From positions 1 to 24,450 of the forward strand of contig WRDA01000005.1 in assembly GCA_009783675.1 (NCBI GenBank): 24,450 nucleotides of DNA. The letters are read 5' to 3'. The notes below the pieces were generated by a model. The model had not been told where the DNA came from, did not search any database, and saw only the letters and a list, made by a program, of their open reading frames with translations. The position numbers and the translations under genes were made by a program. The DNA is from Symbiobacteriaceae bacterium (GTDB taxonomy: Bacteria > Bacillota > JAAYKD01 > WRDA01). Of the stretch, positions 8,501 through 14,165 are shown piece after piece. The stretch's first letter is position 1. Each line of letters starts with the position of its first letter.

Positions 8501-9547
8501 CCTCTGATCGAAGTCAACGGGTATGACGAAGTTAGACGGGACCAGATCCGGTAGGTCATGATCCGGTAGGGGAGGAATGTCCGGAAGCTGTCGCGAAGGG
8601 GTAAAATTCTCAGGATTTACTTTCGTTAAGTTCGCTGTAACCTGCTCAGCATGGGCTGTTGAAGGCTGCGGCGAGAGAGTAGATTCCGCAGGAAGTACTT
8701 TCGTTAAGTTCTCCTCAGTCGCCTCAGCAGGGGAGGGGAGGGAAAGTATATTCTGAGCTTCTATAGCAACAGAAGCGGATGATAGCAGGAGTTCCGAAAG
8801 TGCGTCCCCCAGCAGAGGATACTCCAGGCTATCGCTTATCTCTTTCAATAGCAACGTTGCTTCCAGGTGAATGTGGGTTATCCAGCTGCCCACTGCATAA
8901 GCGAGGGCAAGGTCTTCTCTGAGTAGGGAGAGGTATGGTTCGATCTCGATGAAGGAGAGACTTCTCTTGCTGCTCCGGTGCTCCTCGATCTGGAATGCCA
9001 CTGCCGGCAGGATGAAATCAGCCATAAACTCCTCATCGTCGAAGAGTTCCGGAATTTCACCAGTAGGATAGGAATCGGCCAGAACACCGAGTGTATCTCT
9101 GGCTGACTTTCTTAGCAGGATGCCGAGGAAATCGTCGTAATCTTCTATTGTCTCACGGTTGTCGATATGATCTGTCAGAATGTCGAGTTGCCGAGGTGAC
9201 AAAGGATAAAGGCGCGGTAAAGTGTCCAGGGTTCCCTGGGTATTGGCTAGGTCATATACCGTAGCCCATCGCATCTCTGCTGCAGGGGTAAAGGGATTGG
9301 CAGTGCCTGCATAAAGAGTAAGCTGGGGTGCATCGGTTTTGATACTCCTGCCAGCAAGACTGGTCCATTGTTTGTAGGTACCGATATAGGTTGCTCTGGG
9401 GTCTTGGGCATGGAGTATGACCTGATTAGCAAAGCTGTGCTTATAATGCCTGCCAGCGAACTGCTGGAAGATCAACCAGGTATCGGCATCAGTAAGCACC
9501 TCAGCCAGATGGCTGGTGTACATCAGGTTAAGCATTTGTGTATCCAT
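2561..9547 (-). CDS. Giant ArdC-N / N6-methylase-like / SF2 helicase fusion protein, 2328 aa
   Basis: The ATG at 9547 has an AAAGGAGG site 6-7 nt upstream. Domain order: residues about 10-110 resemble the ArdC N-terminal ssDNA-binding domain (WLIFQQFAGRHYKHSF...GTYKQW); about 430-600 a Rossmann N6-adenine methylase-like domain, with motif I EPSMGVGNF near 458, NVPFG near 523 and KLRPGGIMAFITSSGTLDK; about 1110-1660 an SF2/SNF2 helicase, with Walker A HTVGSGKT near 1135, DEAH near 1299, TGTPIANS, and motif VI QRDGRILRQGN near 1632. A helical, probably coiled-coil stretch follows. Near 2119, LIHAYAEY sits where zincins have HExxH and is followed by a CSYYGLPDY segment, so this domain looks catalytically dead. 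The charged tail is disordered. The family is typical of clostridial integrative conjugative elements and large plasmids and probably protects or processes incoming DNA. The frame is intact over 7 kb. Confidence 0.88.
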   Translation of the reverse strand: MDTQMLNLMYTSHLAEVLTDADTWLIFQQFAGRHYKHSFANQVILHAQDPRATYIGTYKQWTSLAGRSIKTDAPQLTLYAGTANPFTPAAEMRWATVYDLANTQGTLDTLPRLYPLSPRQLDILTDHIDNRETIEDYDDFLGILLRKSARDTLGVLADSYPTGEIPELFDDEEFMADFILPAVAFQIEEHRSSKRSLSFIEIEPYLSLLREDLALAYAVGSWITHIHLEATLLLKEISDSLEYPLLGDALSELLLSSASVAIEAQNILSLPSPAEATEENLTKVLPAESTLSPQPSTAHAEQVTANLTKVNPENFTPSRQLPDIPPLPDHDLPDLVPSNFVIPVDFDQRGNQKQKFQQNIRAIQLLKELEREERAATTEEQLVLAKYAGWGGLPQAFDPLNPDWQSECTELALLLNEEEYRDARRSMSNAHYTSVEVIDAIYAALDRLGYQGDGNLLEPSMGVGNFFGRLPDQVSSSRLYGVELDSITGRIAQKLYPLADIQITGFESAELPDEGFDIAIGNVPFGNYTLFDPKYRNENFLIHDYFLAKAVDKLRPGGIMAFITSSGTLDKGDASCREYLAQRADLLGAIRLPSDTFTANAGTEVTTDILFYQKLPQKRKDLTGIPWIYTVHDDELGAEVNQYYLDNPRMLLGTLTLSKSMYGGDRVTLKPIQDGIKLADLLKTAIEQLPSGVYKPWQLQEENASERQRRTLPALLSVKPGGYAVVDGTIYQRDASVMYEIDSQSGSIADRIRGMTKVKVSMRRLIAAQLADCSDETLFALQADLKLIYDSFTVTFGFLNSKANRGAYAADPDVYLLTSLEREDQENPKTYLPGRAFSARTIVLSKPVERVATAQEALVVSIHETGRIDPSLMSRLLSYPAERITAELMREGEIFPVPQTSPQQWVTRSEYLSGNVRQKLAQVEAATGVDGHYQANVTALQAVIPADIPSEEIDLRLGATWVPPQIYQQFTAHLYALPIGAISLTFDEQESKYKLSIGREWKGSHAVFTADSRYGLSEWTAQKVIEHALNRTTAKVYVQRGERGGRVMDPEASAAATEKIDLVHTAFLDWVWQDASRREELVREYNRIFNSIALRTYDGSSLNLPGKTPEISLRKHQLDAVARILYSNHNTLLAHTVGSGKTYIMVSAIMELKRIGIAQKPMIIVPNHLVEQWGAEFLRLYPNASVLVATKEDFTAQKRQRLFARISTSDWDAVVIAHSSFARIPVSPEREKAFIETECNLLRESLTEARKDQSGNRSLKGIETQLVILETRLKILTDTPKDNAVSFDELGIDFLFVDEAHEYKNLAFRTRMGEMAGINAGGARKSTDLLMKIRCLSEGNETPRICFATGTPIANSVVEMYTMLRYLHTVRLAEMGLSNFDAWASVFGRVVTSFEITPDASSFRQMNRFASFHNIPELLSLFREIADVQTAAMLDLAKPDLLGGKATIIPVEGTPELKAFVESLATRAEAVRQRRVRPDEDNMLKITTEGRLAALDMRLVDPKATPNPTSKVAVAASNIYRIWGETKKNRGTQLVFCDLSTPKTGKEFSVYQDLRSKLNVWGIPIRDIAFIHDASTDEEREALFERVREGDIRILIGSTAKMGTGTNVQNNLIALHHLDVPWKPAEMEQRDGRILRQGNLNSAVTIYRYVTENSFDAYSYQILEAKANFIAQIMSNQALSRTLTDLDSTTLSYAEVKAIASGNELIRELYQVEQRVRELENSLIRYNSMIADHQRRIDESPRLIAGYENSLLALRKDMATYESHKNSAGDTFLITLGDRRINERAAAGELLYSVLSLARHNDHDFLNTPLPLGIYQGLHLYAIDDSTLELRGESVQRINLEGSSLGGIARIENAARGIARSLESVQTAYQDYLITLETSREMIVKPFEHSSELHDLKSRLQAIHAELDIGQREDRSAVGRETSASEERLVFPVKLYTSHDSAREMELQNLILKNAGYILSNRETLHRFVKVMGVLGASIYANTMLTTLQMPDGTHFESAENWQELYARGLRDGATPIHTLLEIKTTVEISGELRLSHKRVPVELYDVSQTNGALHWSKVIPRKGVTDRDLLIKALFSLFPDGADYTDDKISPLGFYDPLSKKAVIRDDLDRSRIAYGLIHAYAEYSVMRNSDSMQRHRIDFDRATAKPLAVAACSYYGLPDYDGGEYLTILRRKSQWDTENEKMLKLIHDNCNAFIASLQQLVLAYHQDVSRTITSPAPPRKEVGMSKREKAQGAALDDPLPAQLPPEPTSLQRTATAFAELRRRAAEDETKPTYAELCRVFADSIELNPDADIQDSYEAVPYLSAVNRRAVKDPRQSDRQKGGDFFA

Positions 9548-9609
9548 ACAGTCCTCCTTTCGGCATGATAAAGATAAAGTCCAAACAACATTTTGTTGTC
9601 GTCTCCTCT

Positions 9610-10206
9610 TTAGAATGGCACATCGTCATAGCCCAGAGGCATAGGGAAGATAGTGAAAAGCAGATCCTCCAGCACTTTTCTCTCTACTGCATTGTAGAGG
9701 CGATGTTCCATGGCGGAGAGTGATCCCGGGCTTTCTTCATGGGAATGACTTTTACTCAAACCCAGAGCCAGATACTTTTTGTATAGCTCCGGGTCGGACA
9801 AAGCACCTTTGCCGATCATCGCTTCCACGCTTTCTTTCAGCTGCAGTGCTGCCTCAGCTTCTTCTCTGGTTGCGATGTCGGTCTCCCGCCAGCTTAAAGG
9901 GTATCCCGCCAGCTTAAAGTCCATTGTGCGTTCGGCTTGTTCGGTCATCAGCAGAGTTAAAGGGCAGATAAAATCTGTAAACTGCTCTTTAAGCTGCAGG
10001 TAGCTTAGGAAGTTAGGATACCATTCCTGCAGAAAAGCAAAGATCAGGACCCCGAAGTAGGCATTCTTAATCTCCCAGGTATCTGGGTATTTAACCAGCT
10101 CAGATGAGGGCATCCGGTCTATGGTATTACCTTCTAGTTCCCAGCTTCGGTAATTGCGGTAAGCCTTCTTTAATTCAGCATGGGATGCAATAGTTGTTTC
10201 TGACAT
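9610..10206 (-). CDS. Helical protein ending in an SSB-like acidic tip, 198 aa
   Basis: An ATG at 10224 is in frame, but AGGAGG (complement of 10214-10219) lies 7 nt before the ATG at 10206, which is chosen. The protein looks mostly helical, with a hydrophobic centre (VLIFAFLQEWYPNFLSYL), a conserved-looking MTEQAERTMDFKLAGYPL stretch and a Glu/Ala-rich helix. The last residues are GYDDVPF, which resembles the C-terminal tip of bacterial SSB proteins (DDDIPF type) that recruits replication and repair enzymes. It lies 62 bp before the giant helicase gene on the same strand and is probably in its operon. I do not recognise the rest of the protein; a role at ssDNA is inferred only from the tip and the neighbours. 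Confidence 0.7.
   Translation of the reverse strand: MSETTIASHAELKKAYRNYRSWELEGNTIDRMPSSELVKYPDTWEIKNAYFGVLIFAFLQEWYPNFLSYLQLKEQFTDFICPLTLLMTEQAERTMDFKLAGYPLSWRETDIATREEAEAALQLKESVEAMIGKGALSDPELYKKYLALGLSKSHSHEESPGSLSAMEHRLYNAVERKVLEDLLFTIFPMPLGYDDVPF
9884..9919. repeat. 16-bp direct repeat, period 20 bp
   Basis: TCCCGCCAGCTTAAAG occurs at 9884-9899 and again at 9904-9919 within the 198-aa gene. The 20-bp period is not a multiple of three, so the copies are read in different frames (DFKLAG against PLSWRE). This is a small local duplication that may be recent. Confidence 0.7.
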
Positions 10207-10292
10207 TAAATATCCTCCTGACATGATATACAGTGAAATTTTATATTGTAAAGGTAAAACTGGGGAAAGGGGCTGTTCGTCCGGGTTACAGC

Positions 10293-10381
10293 ACTTATCG
10301 ACAAAGAAAAATACGCTGCGGTAAGTAGAATATCCTTGTCGGTAAGTTAAATATCTTTGTCGGTAAGTTCGCCTCTTGTTA
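10293..10381. repeat. Three 21-bp direct repeats with one inverted copy upstream
   Basis: Three units beginning CGGTAAGT lie at 10319-10339, 10340-10360 and 10361-10381; the first two are about 85% alike and the third matches mainly in its first 9 bases and final TTGTT. The junction sequence CTTTGTCGGTAAGT (10355-10368) occurs once inverted at 10293-10306 with one mismatch. The array fills the gap between the broken small gene and the 198-aa gene. Iteron-like spacing of two helical turns suggests a binding site for a replication, transfer or regulatory protein of the element. Confidence 0.6.
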
Positions 10382-10635
10382 TTTGTGGAAGAGGTATAAC
10401 GGCAGACAGATAGTAGCGTAAAGCTGTAGTCTGTGCGGGGTGTGGGGATTGACGATCGCGAAGTAGTCCTCCTCGCTCATATGCTCCAGGATGAAGATAC
10501 AGTCGGTGATCAGGCGGCTCCTTTCTCTGTCGGGAGTGTTCGGCAGAGAGTCGCGCAACCCAGCAGGGTGGTGTGCTTGTTTATATCATGGTGAGAGATG
10601 ATCAGGGATTCCATTTCAAAGCTCAAGAAAGACAT
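10379..10635 (-). pseudogene. Broken paralogue of the 73-aa small protein (frameshift)
   Basis: The ATG at 10635 has an AAAGGAG site about 8 nt upstream. The frame reads MSFLSFEMESLIISHHDINK and on to a premature TGA after 42 codons. Shifting frame near 10560 restores an open frame reading DRERSRLITDCIFILEHMSE, which matches the C-terminal half of the 73-aa protein at 1321-1542, and it runs to TAA at 10379-10381. The good ribosome site plus two homologous halves in different frames argue for a real gene carrying an indel, or a sequencing error. The stop codon lies inside the 21-bp repeat array. Confidence 0.6.
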
Positions 10636-10666
10636 ATTATGGCTCCTTTCGTTATGTAGTTAATGG

Positions 10667-10885
10667 TCAGATCAGCTGACGTTCCAGGGGTTTTACCAGT
10701 TCATCCCTGAGAGAGAGATCTTTGCGGAGATCCAACATAAATGAATCGTCTGCAGCCTTGAAGTAATCTACTTTCAGACCAGGGAAGCGATGCTCCAGAC
10801 TGCGGATGATACGCGACAGCTCTATGACTTCATCGATACTGCCGTTGACTGAAAAGCCTACGCGACTGATTTGAGGGTGTGCCAC
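10667..10885 (-). CDS. Small protein of unknown function, 72 aa
   Basis: GTG start at 10885, three bases after the stop of the 222-aa gene upstream, so translation is probably coupled; no clear SD is present. The sequence alternates predicted strands and a helix (ISRVGFSVNGSIDEV, ELSRIIRSLEHRFPGLKVDYF, DDSFMLDLRKDL), consistent with a small alpha/beta fold. No motif was recognised. It sits between the DUF3991-like gene and the broken small gene in the mobile-element operon. Confidence 0.55.
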   Translation of the reverse strand: MAHPQISRVGFSVNGSIDEVIELSRIIRSLEHRFPGLKVDYFKAADDSFMLDLRKDLSLRDELVKPLERQLI

Positions 10886-10888
10886 GAT

Positions 10889-11557
10889 TTACTGTTCGAT
10901 GGCAGGTGCAGTTAACTCGGAATAGGCCAGTCGCGTCACCTTGTCCCAAGGTATCCCTACCTGTTGTTGCAGGGTGGCGTGAGCCAGGGCCTCATAATGA
11001 TCGCTGAAGACCAAGATTGTATCATCTCGCTGCCCGGGAATGGTGAAGGTGTGCAGAGGAGAAGAGCCTTCGATATCATGGTAATGAGCGGGGAAGCGGT
11101 TTAAGGTGCGTTCGTGGACGCCTCTGACGGTGCCGGAGAAATCACAACTGGTGAAGCAGATGCGGGAATGGCCGAAGAGAGGCTCGTAGATCCGGCCCTG
11201 ATCAATGAGAGAAACCACCATCTCCCTGTAGAAGCCCATGATATCAATGAGATGCTCATCGATGTATCTCGGTTCATCGCGGCCTTCGGGAGGAACGAAG
11301 AGATACCTGGAAGATGCTGAGAGAGTGGGAGAAGGCAGGGATAGAGAATGCAAGTTGTTGTAGATCTGGGTCAGCAGTGTTGTCGAGGTTTCCCTGATGA
11401 CCTGTAGAGAGTCTTTGAGATCTTCTCTGGATAAAGCCATGCCAAGACGCTTTAGCCGATCAATATCCAGATCACCTCTGAGTGTACCCAAAGCAAACGA
11501 AACCACATGAGCCAGACTTTCGGCTCTGAAGTTATGCAGGGGAGGGAAGACGTCCAT
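10889..11557 (-). CDS. DUF3991/Toprim-like protein, 222 aa
   Basis: Residues about 80-205 follow the layout of clostridial DUF3991-plus-Toprim proteins: a YLFVPPE strand, a GFYREMVVSLIDQGRIYEPL helix-turn, an ICFTSCDFSGTVRGVHERT segment, an IEGSS segment, then TILVFSDHYEALAHATLQQQ where Toprim proteins have VFE-x2-(I)DALS. The usual acidic residues are changed (Glu to Ser, Asp to Glu), so primase-like catalysis is doubtful. No N-terminal zinc finger is present. ATG at 11557 lacks a good SD and follows the ArdC-like gene by 21 bp. In related elements such proteins go with DNA transfer and replication genes. The assignment rests on pattern likeness only. Confidence 0.5.
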   Translation of the reverse strand: MDVFPPLHNFRAESLAHVVSFALGTLRGDLDIDRLKRLGMALSREDLKDSLQVIRETSTTLLTQIYNNLHSLSLPSPTLSASSRYLFVPPEGRDEPRYIDEHLIDIMGFYREMVVSLIDQGRIYEPLFGHSRICFTSCDFSGTVRGVHERTLNRFPAHYHDIEGSSPLHTFTIPGQRDDTILVFSDHYEALAHATLQQQVGIPWDKVTRLAYSELTAPAIEQ

Positions 11558-11578
11558 ATCTGTGGATATCAGCCCGGT

Positions 11579-12283
11579 TCACAGATGATAGCTGAGCACG
11601 GTTGCTTGGGAGATGGTATCGATGAGAGTAAACATTTCATCGAATGGTTTAAGGTCAGCGTTCACATAAATAAGGGTAGCATCGAGATCGATGAGAGCAT
11701 CTCTATCAGATGATGGATCTCGACTTGTGTATCTGATCTCCATGGGGGAGCTCTTACGCATGGCACTAAGAAAGGAATCAACATTTCTTCTGTAAATAAT
11801 TAGGGGAGATGGAGGTGATTTTTCGCCATAGGTCTGGCTGACATCGAAGACTACCCATGGCTTAAATCTGGTTCTCTGCTGAGTGATAAGGTCATCGTCT
11901 GCGGAGTCAGATACAGTGGTGTTGGTAAATGTAACAGGAGCCAGTACATGTATGCCTGTCTCGCCTTGCAACACCTGACGACCTAGTCGGGTCCAGGCAT
12001 CGTAGGAAGCGAGTTGACTGGCATCCGGCATCTGTCTGCAAATCAGCAGACAGTTGCGATATGAATAGGAATTGCGTGACATGACCCTCAGGAAGGTCCC
12101 GTATTTATCATTGGGCAGTAGCCCGTCTATCTCGTCTTCGCTTGCCAGGAGGAGGTCGCGGGTAGTGACTGGCGGCGGGGTATCGTGTGCGCTGGTTGAA
12201 GAATGGGTTGCAGGTCCTTCTGGTTCGTGGGAAGCAGGGGAAGTTCGTTCTCTTTGAAGTTCAGTAGAATCCGGTTTGGACAA
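11579..12283 (-). CDS. ArdC-N-like anti-restriction protein lacking its metallopeptidase part, 234 aa
   Basis: Residues about 50-160 match the ArdC N-terminal ssDNA-binding domain: FLRVMSRNSYSYRNCLLICRQ, then YDAWTRLGRQV, a GETGIHVLAPV strand, and FKPWVVFDVSQTYGE. Known family members continue into a zinc metallopeptidase with HExxH. Here the sequence stops soon after MFTLIDTISQ, where LIHExxH would stand, so both His and the Glu are absent and the domain is cut short. The first 45 residues are Ser/Thr/Pro-rich and probably disordered. GTG at 12292 is in frame, but AAAGGAG lies 8 nt before TTG 12283, which is the better start. Probable role: protection of incoming single-stranded DNA from host restriction during conjugation. 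Confidence 0.72.
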   Translation of the reverse strand: MSKPDSTELQRERTSPASHEPEGPATHSSTSAHDTPPPVTTRDLLLASEDEIDGLLPNDKYGTFLRVMSRNSYSYRNCLLICRQMPDASQLASYDAWTRLGRQVLQGETGIHVLAPVTFTNTTVSDSADDDLITQQRTRFKPWVVFDVSQTYGEKSPPSPLIIYRRNVDSFLSAMRKSSPMEIRYTSRDPSSDRDALIDLDATLIYVNADLKPFDEMFTLIDTISQATVLSYHL

Positions 12284-12348
12284 TCTGATCACTCCTTTAC
12301 CTTTGTGGTTGGTACGATGTTGCTGATTCGAATGGATTTGGGTACAGT

Positions 12349-12405
12349 AAACGGCAGTTGTCTTTACAGAAGCACGATGCGTTTCTGTGCAGATAACTGC
12401 CGTTT
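12349..12405. repeat. Inverted repeat, 14-bp arms, between two minus-strand genes
   Basis: AAACGGCAGTTGTC (12349-12362) pairs with GATAACTGCCGTTT (12392-12405) with one G-T wobble. An inner ACAGAA/TTCTGT stem lies within the loop. It is placed 38 bp downstream of the acidic-protein gene and upstream of the ArdC-like gene. There is no T-run on either strand, so a classical terminator is unlikely; a regulatory RNA hairpin or protein site is possible. The rest of 12284-12442 shows nothing else. Confidence 0.5.
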
Positions 12406-12442
12406 CATTGATTGTGGGGGAAAGGGAAGTTATTACGTTTGG

Positions 12443-13189
12443 CTACTCCGGGTCTTCTTCGCTATTGTCCGGTGATTGAGAGGTGCATTCACATGAAGAG
12501 CTAGTGAGGTTGATACCCCGATGCCTCGTGGATATATAGAACTTCCAAGCTGCCATGACATCGGCCAATGCATTACCCGCTTCTTCTAAATCCAGCTCTC
12601 CTTTATCATTGGTTTGTCGCTCAAAAATAATTGGATCCCATTCCGGAAAACCGTCTTCGCCACCACGGCAAAGCACTTCGTAATCTTTACCGCCTACATG
12701 TAGAATGGTGACAAATTCTACGTCAGGGACATCTGGGTCATCCTCATCTTCGTATTCATCCTCGTCTTTATCTTCGCCATCATCATAGTCTTCCCCGTCA
12801 TCTTCAACCAAATCCTCGTTGAAACTAAGATAGAGATGAACATTATGGTTGCCTTTCATGTGGAGATGAATCTCGTATGAGCCACTGCCTTCGAATTCAA
12901 CGCTGACTCTGCTAATGTCACTTATACGAATGGATACGTCTACGGATACATAGTAGTCGATATCTTCGTTTGCAATTCTGGAGATATCGATGCATTGAGC
13001 TTCTTCGTTCACTCTGCAGGATTGTATTTCAAACGCAGCCTCTATTTCTTCTACAGACACAGCACCAATCCAGCCCTCCATCACTTTATTTTCCAGGAGA
13101 GATAAGAGTTTAACCAGTTGCTCGACTTTAGACAATGTAACTATAAGATCATGCAGAATAGCCTTAGCTTCTTCCCGGTTTTTGATCAT
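12443..13189 (-). CDS. Acidic protein of unknown function, 248 aa
   Basis: The N-terminal 40 residues form a probable helical segment (REEAKAILHDLIVTLSKVEQLVKLLSLLE). A beta-rich part follows (about 75-130). Residues about 132-155 are almost pure Asp/Glu (EDDGEDYDDGEDKDEDEYED), and another alpha/beta part ends near 225. The last residues, SPDNSEEDPE, nearly repeat those of the recombinase-like protein encoded upstream (SPDIIEEDPE); the DNA there is also alike. No family was recognised. The strong acidity and the ArdC neighbourhood would fit a DNA-mimic or chaperone-like role, but nothing shows this directly. The ATG at 13189 has no convincing SD, so the start is uncertain. The 247 bp upstream (13190-13436) contain no gene that I can support. 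Confidence 0.6.
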   Translation of the reverse strand: MIKNREEAKAILHDLIVTLSKVEQLVKLLSLLENKVMEGWIGAVSVEEIEAAFEIQSCRVNEEAQCIDISRIANEDIDYYVSVDVSIRISDISRVSVEFEGSGSYEIHLHMKGNHNVHLYLSFNEDLVEDDGEDYDDGEDKDEDEYEDEDDPDVPDVEFVTILHVGGKDYEVLCRGGEDGFPEWDPIIFERQTNDKGELDLEEAGNALADVMAAWKFYISTRHRGINLTSSSCECTSQSPDNSEEDPE

Positions 13190-13436
13190 GGTTTCGCCAG
13201 CTCTTCTTTTACAACATTAGGAACGCATCAATCTGGTCCATTATTGTAGCAAGATCTCAATGCTTTGGACTAAACTCAGGAGTCGGACATTAACTGCAGC
13301 GTCGTATGGAGTGTATCCTGTGTCGATTATAGCATTGAAGGCTTTTCAGTGTAAAGATCTGAGGGATGTTTGGGAAACGAAAAAAGCTATGCTATCATCG
13401 GAATAGTGGCACTCTTACACGATGAAGGGAAGTAGG

Positions 13437-14081
13437 CTATTCCGGGTCTTCTTCGATGATGTCTGGGGATTGGATGGTTGTGAAGCGATCCGGTTTGGAT
13501 TTTCTGAAGAGCCAATAGAAGGTGCGTTTGGGTATCCCCGTCAGACGTATGGCCTCTGATACCTGCATCTCATCTCTTTTCCAGGCCTCGACTATCTGGC
13601 GCTGTTCTGAAGTTATTTCTCGCCGAGGCCTGCCCAAGCGCACACCTTTACTCTTTGCTGCTTCAAAGGCCTTCTTCTGCCTGTTACTCACTCTTTGTCG
13701 GTTTAAACTACCCAGGTACCGCAACAAGGAGTGAAACAGGGCATCAGAGGTAATACCATCATCTGTCTTGATCACTCTGCTATCCAGTATACCTTCGTAA
13801 CCCAGAATTACGATATCGGCTCCAAGTGTATTGACGATATCCTTCCAGGTATTACTGACCTGAAGGAGATCGCTGCCAAGATCGTCTAAGGCGCAGAGGT
13901 ACACTACGTCACCTCTCACCAGTCTAAACCTGAGTAAATCATACTCTGCCCGGATCTTTTTACTGGAGATGACCTTGTCGACGAAGACACAGTCGGGTGG
14001 GATACCGATGTCCAGAAAGGATTGCATCAGCACATCGACTGATGGCAGATCTTTGTAAGACTTGGCATAGCCATACAGCAT
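13437..14081 (-). CDS. Serine-recombinase-like protein with altered catalytic residues, 214 aa
   Basis: ATG at 14081, AAAGGAG about 9 nt upstream. Residues 1-140 have the resolvase fold layout (YGYAK..., VFVDKVISSKKIRAEYDLLRFRLVRGDVV, ALDDLG) and the C-terminal part has a RLGRPRR hinge and a helix-turn-helix (QVSEAIRLTGIPKRTFYWLF) like HTH_7. In active enzymes the N-terminus reads YARVS with the nucleophilic Ser and later DRLGRS with two catalytic Arg. Here these read YAKSY and DDLGSD, so the Ser is displaced by one position and both Arg are gone. It may therefore bind DNA without cutting it, for example as a regulator. The tail SPDIIEEDPE is shared with the acidic protein downstream. A large structured RNA lies directly upstream on the other strand. 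Confidence 0.75.
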   Translation of the reverse strand: MLYGYAKSYKDLPSVDVLMQSFLDIGIPPDCVFVDKVISSKKIRAEYDLLRFRLVRGDVVYLCALDDLGSDLLQVSNTWKDIVNTLGADIVILGYEGILDSRVIKTDDGITSDALFHSLLRYLGSLNRQRVSNRQKKAFEAAKSKGVRLGRPRREITSEQRQIVEAWKRDEMQVSEAIRLTGIPKRTFYWLFRKSKPDRFTTIQSPDIIEEDPE

Positions 14082-14165
14082 CAGAAATATCTCCTTTCAT
14101 TTTACTACAAAGTGGGTAGCAGTTTGGGGTGCTAAAGTATACTCCCTTCCCGGTGTTTATACCCT

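Noticed and set aside
10225..10252. Possible minus-strand promoter TTTACA-16-TATATC before the 198-aa gene
   Set aside because: The start of transcription would fall on the ribosome binding site, leaving no leader.
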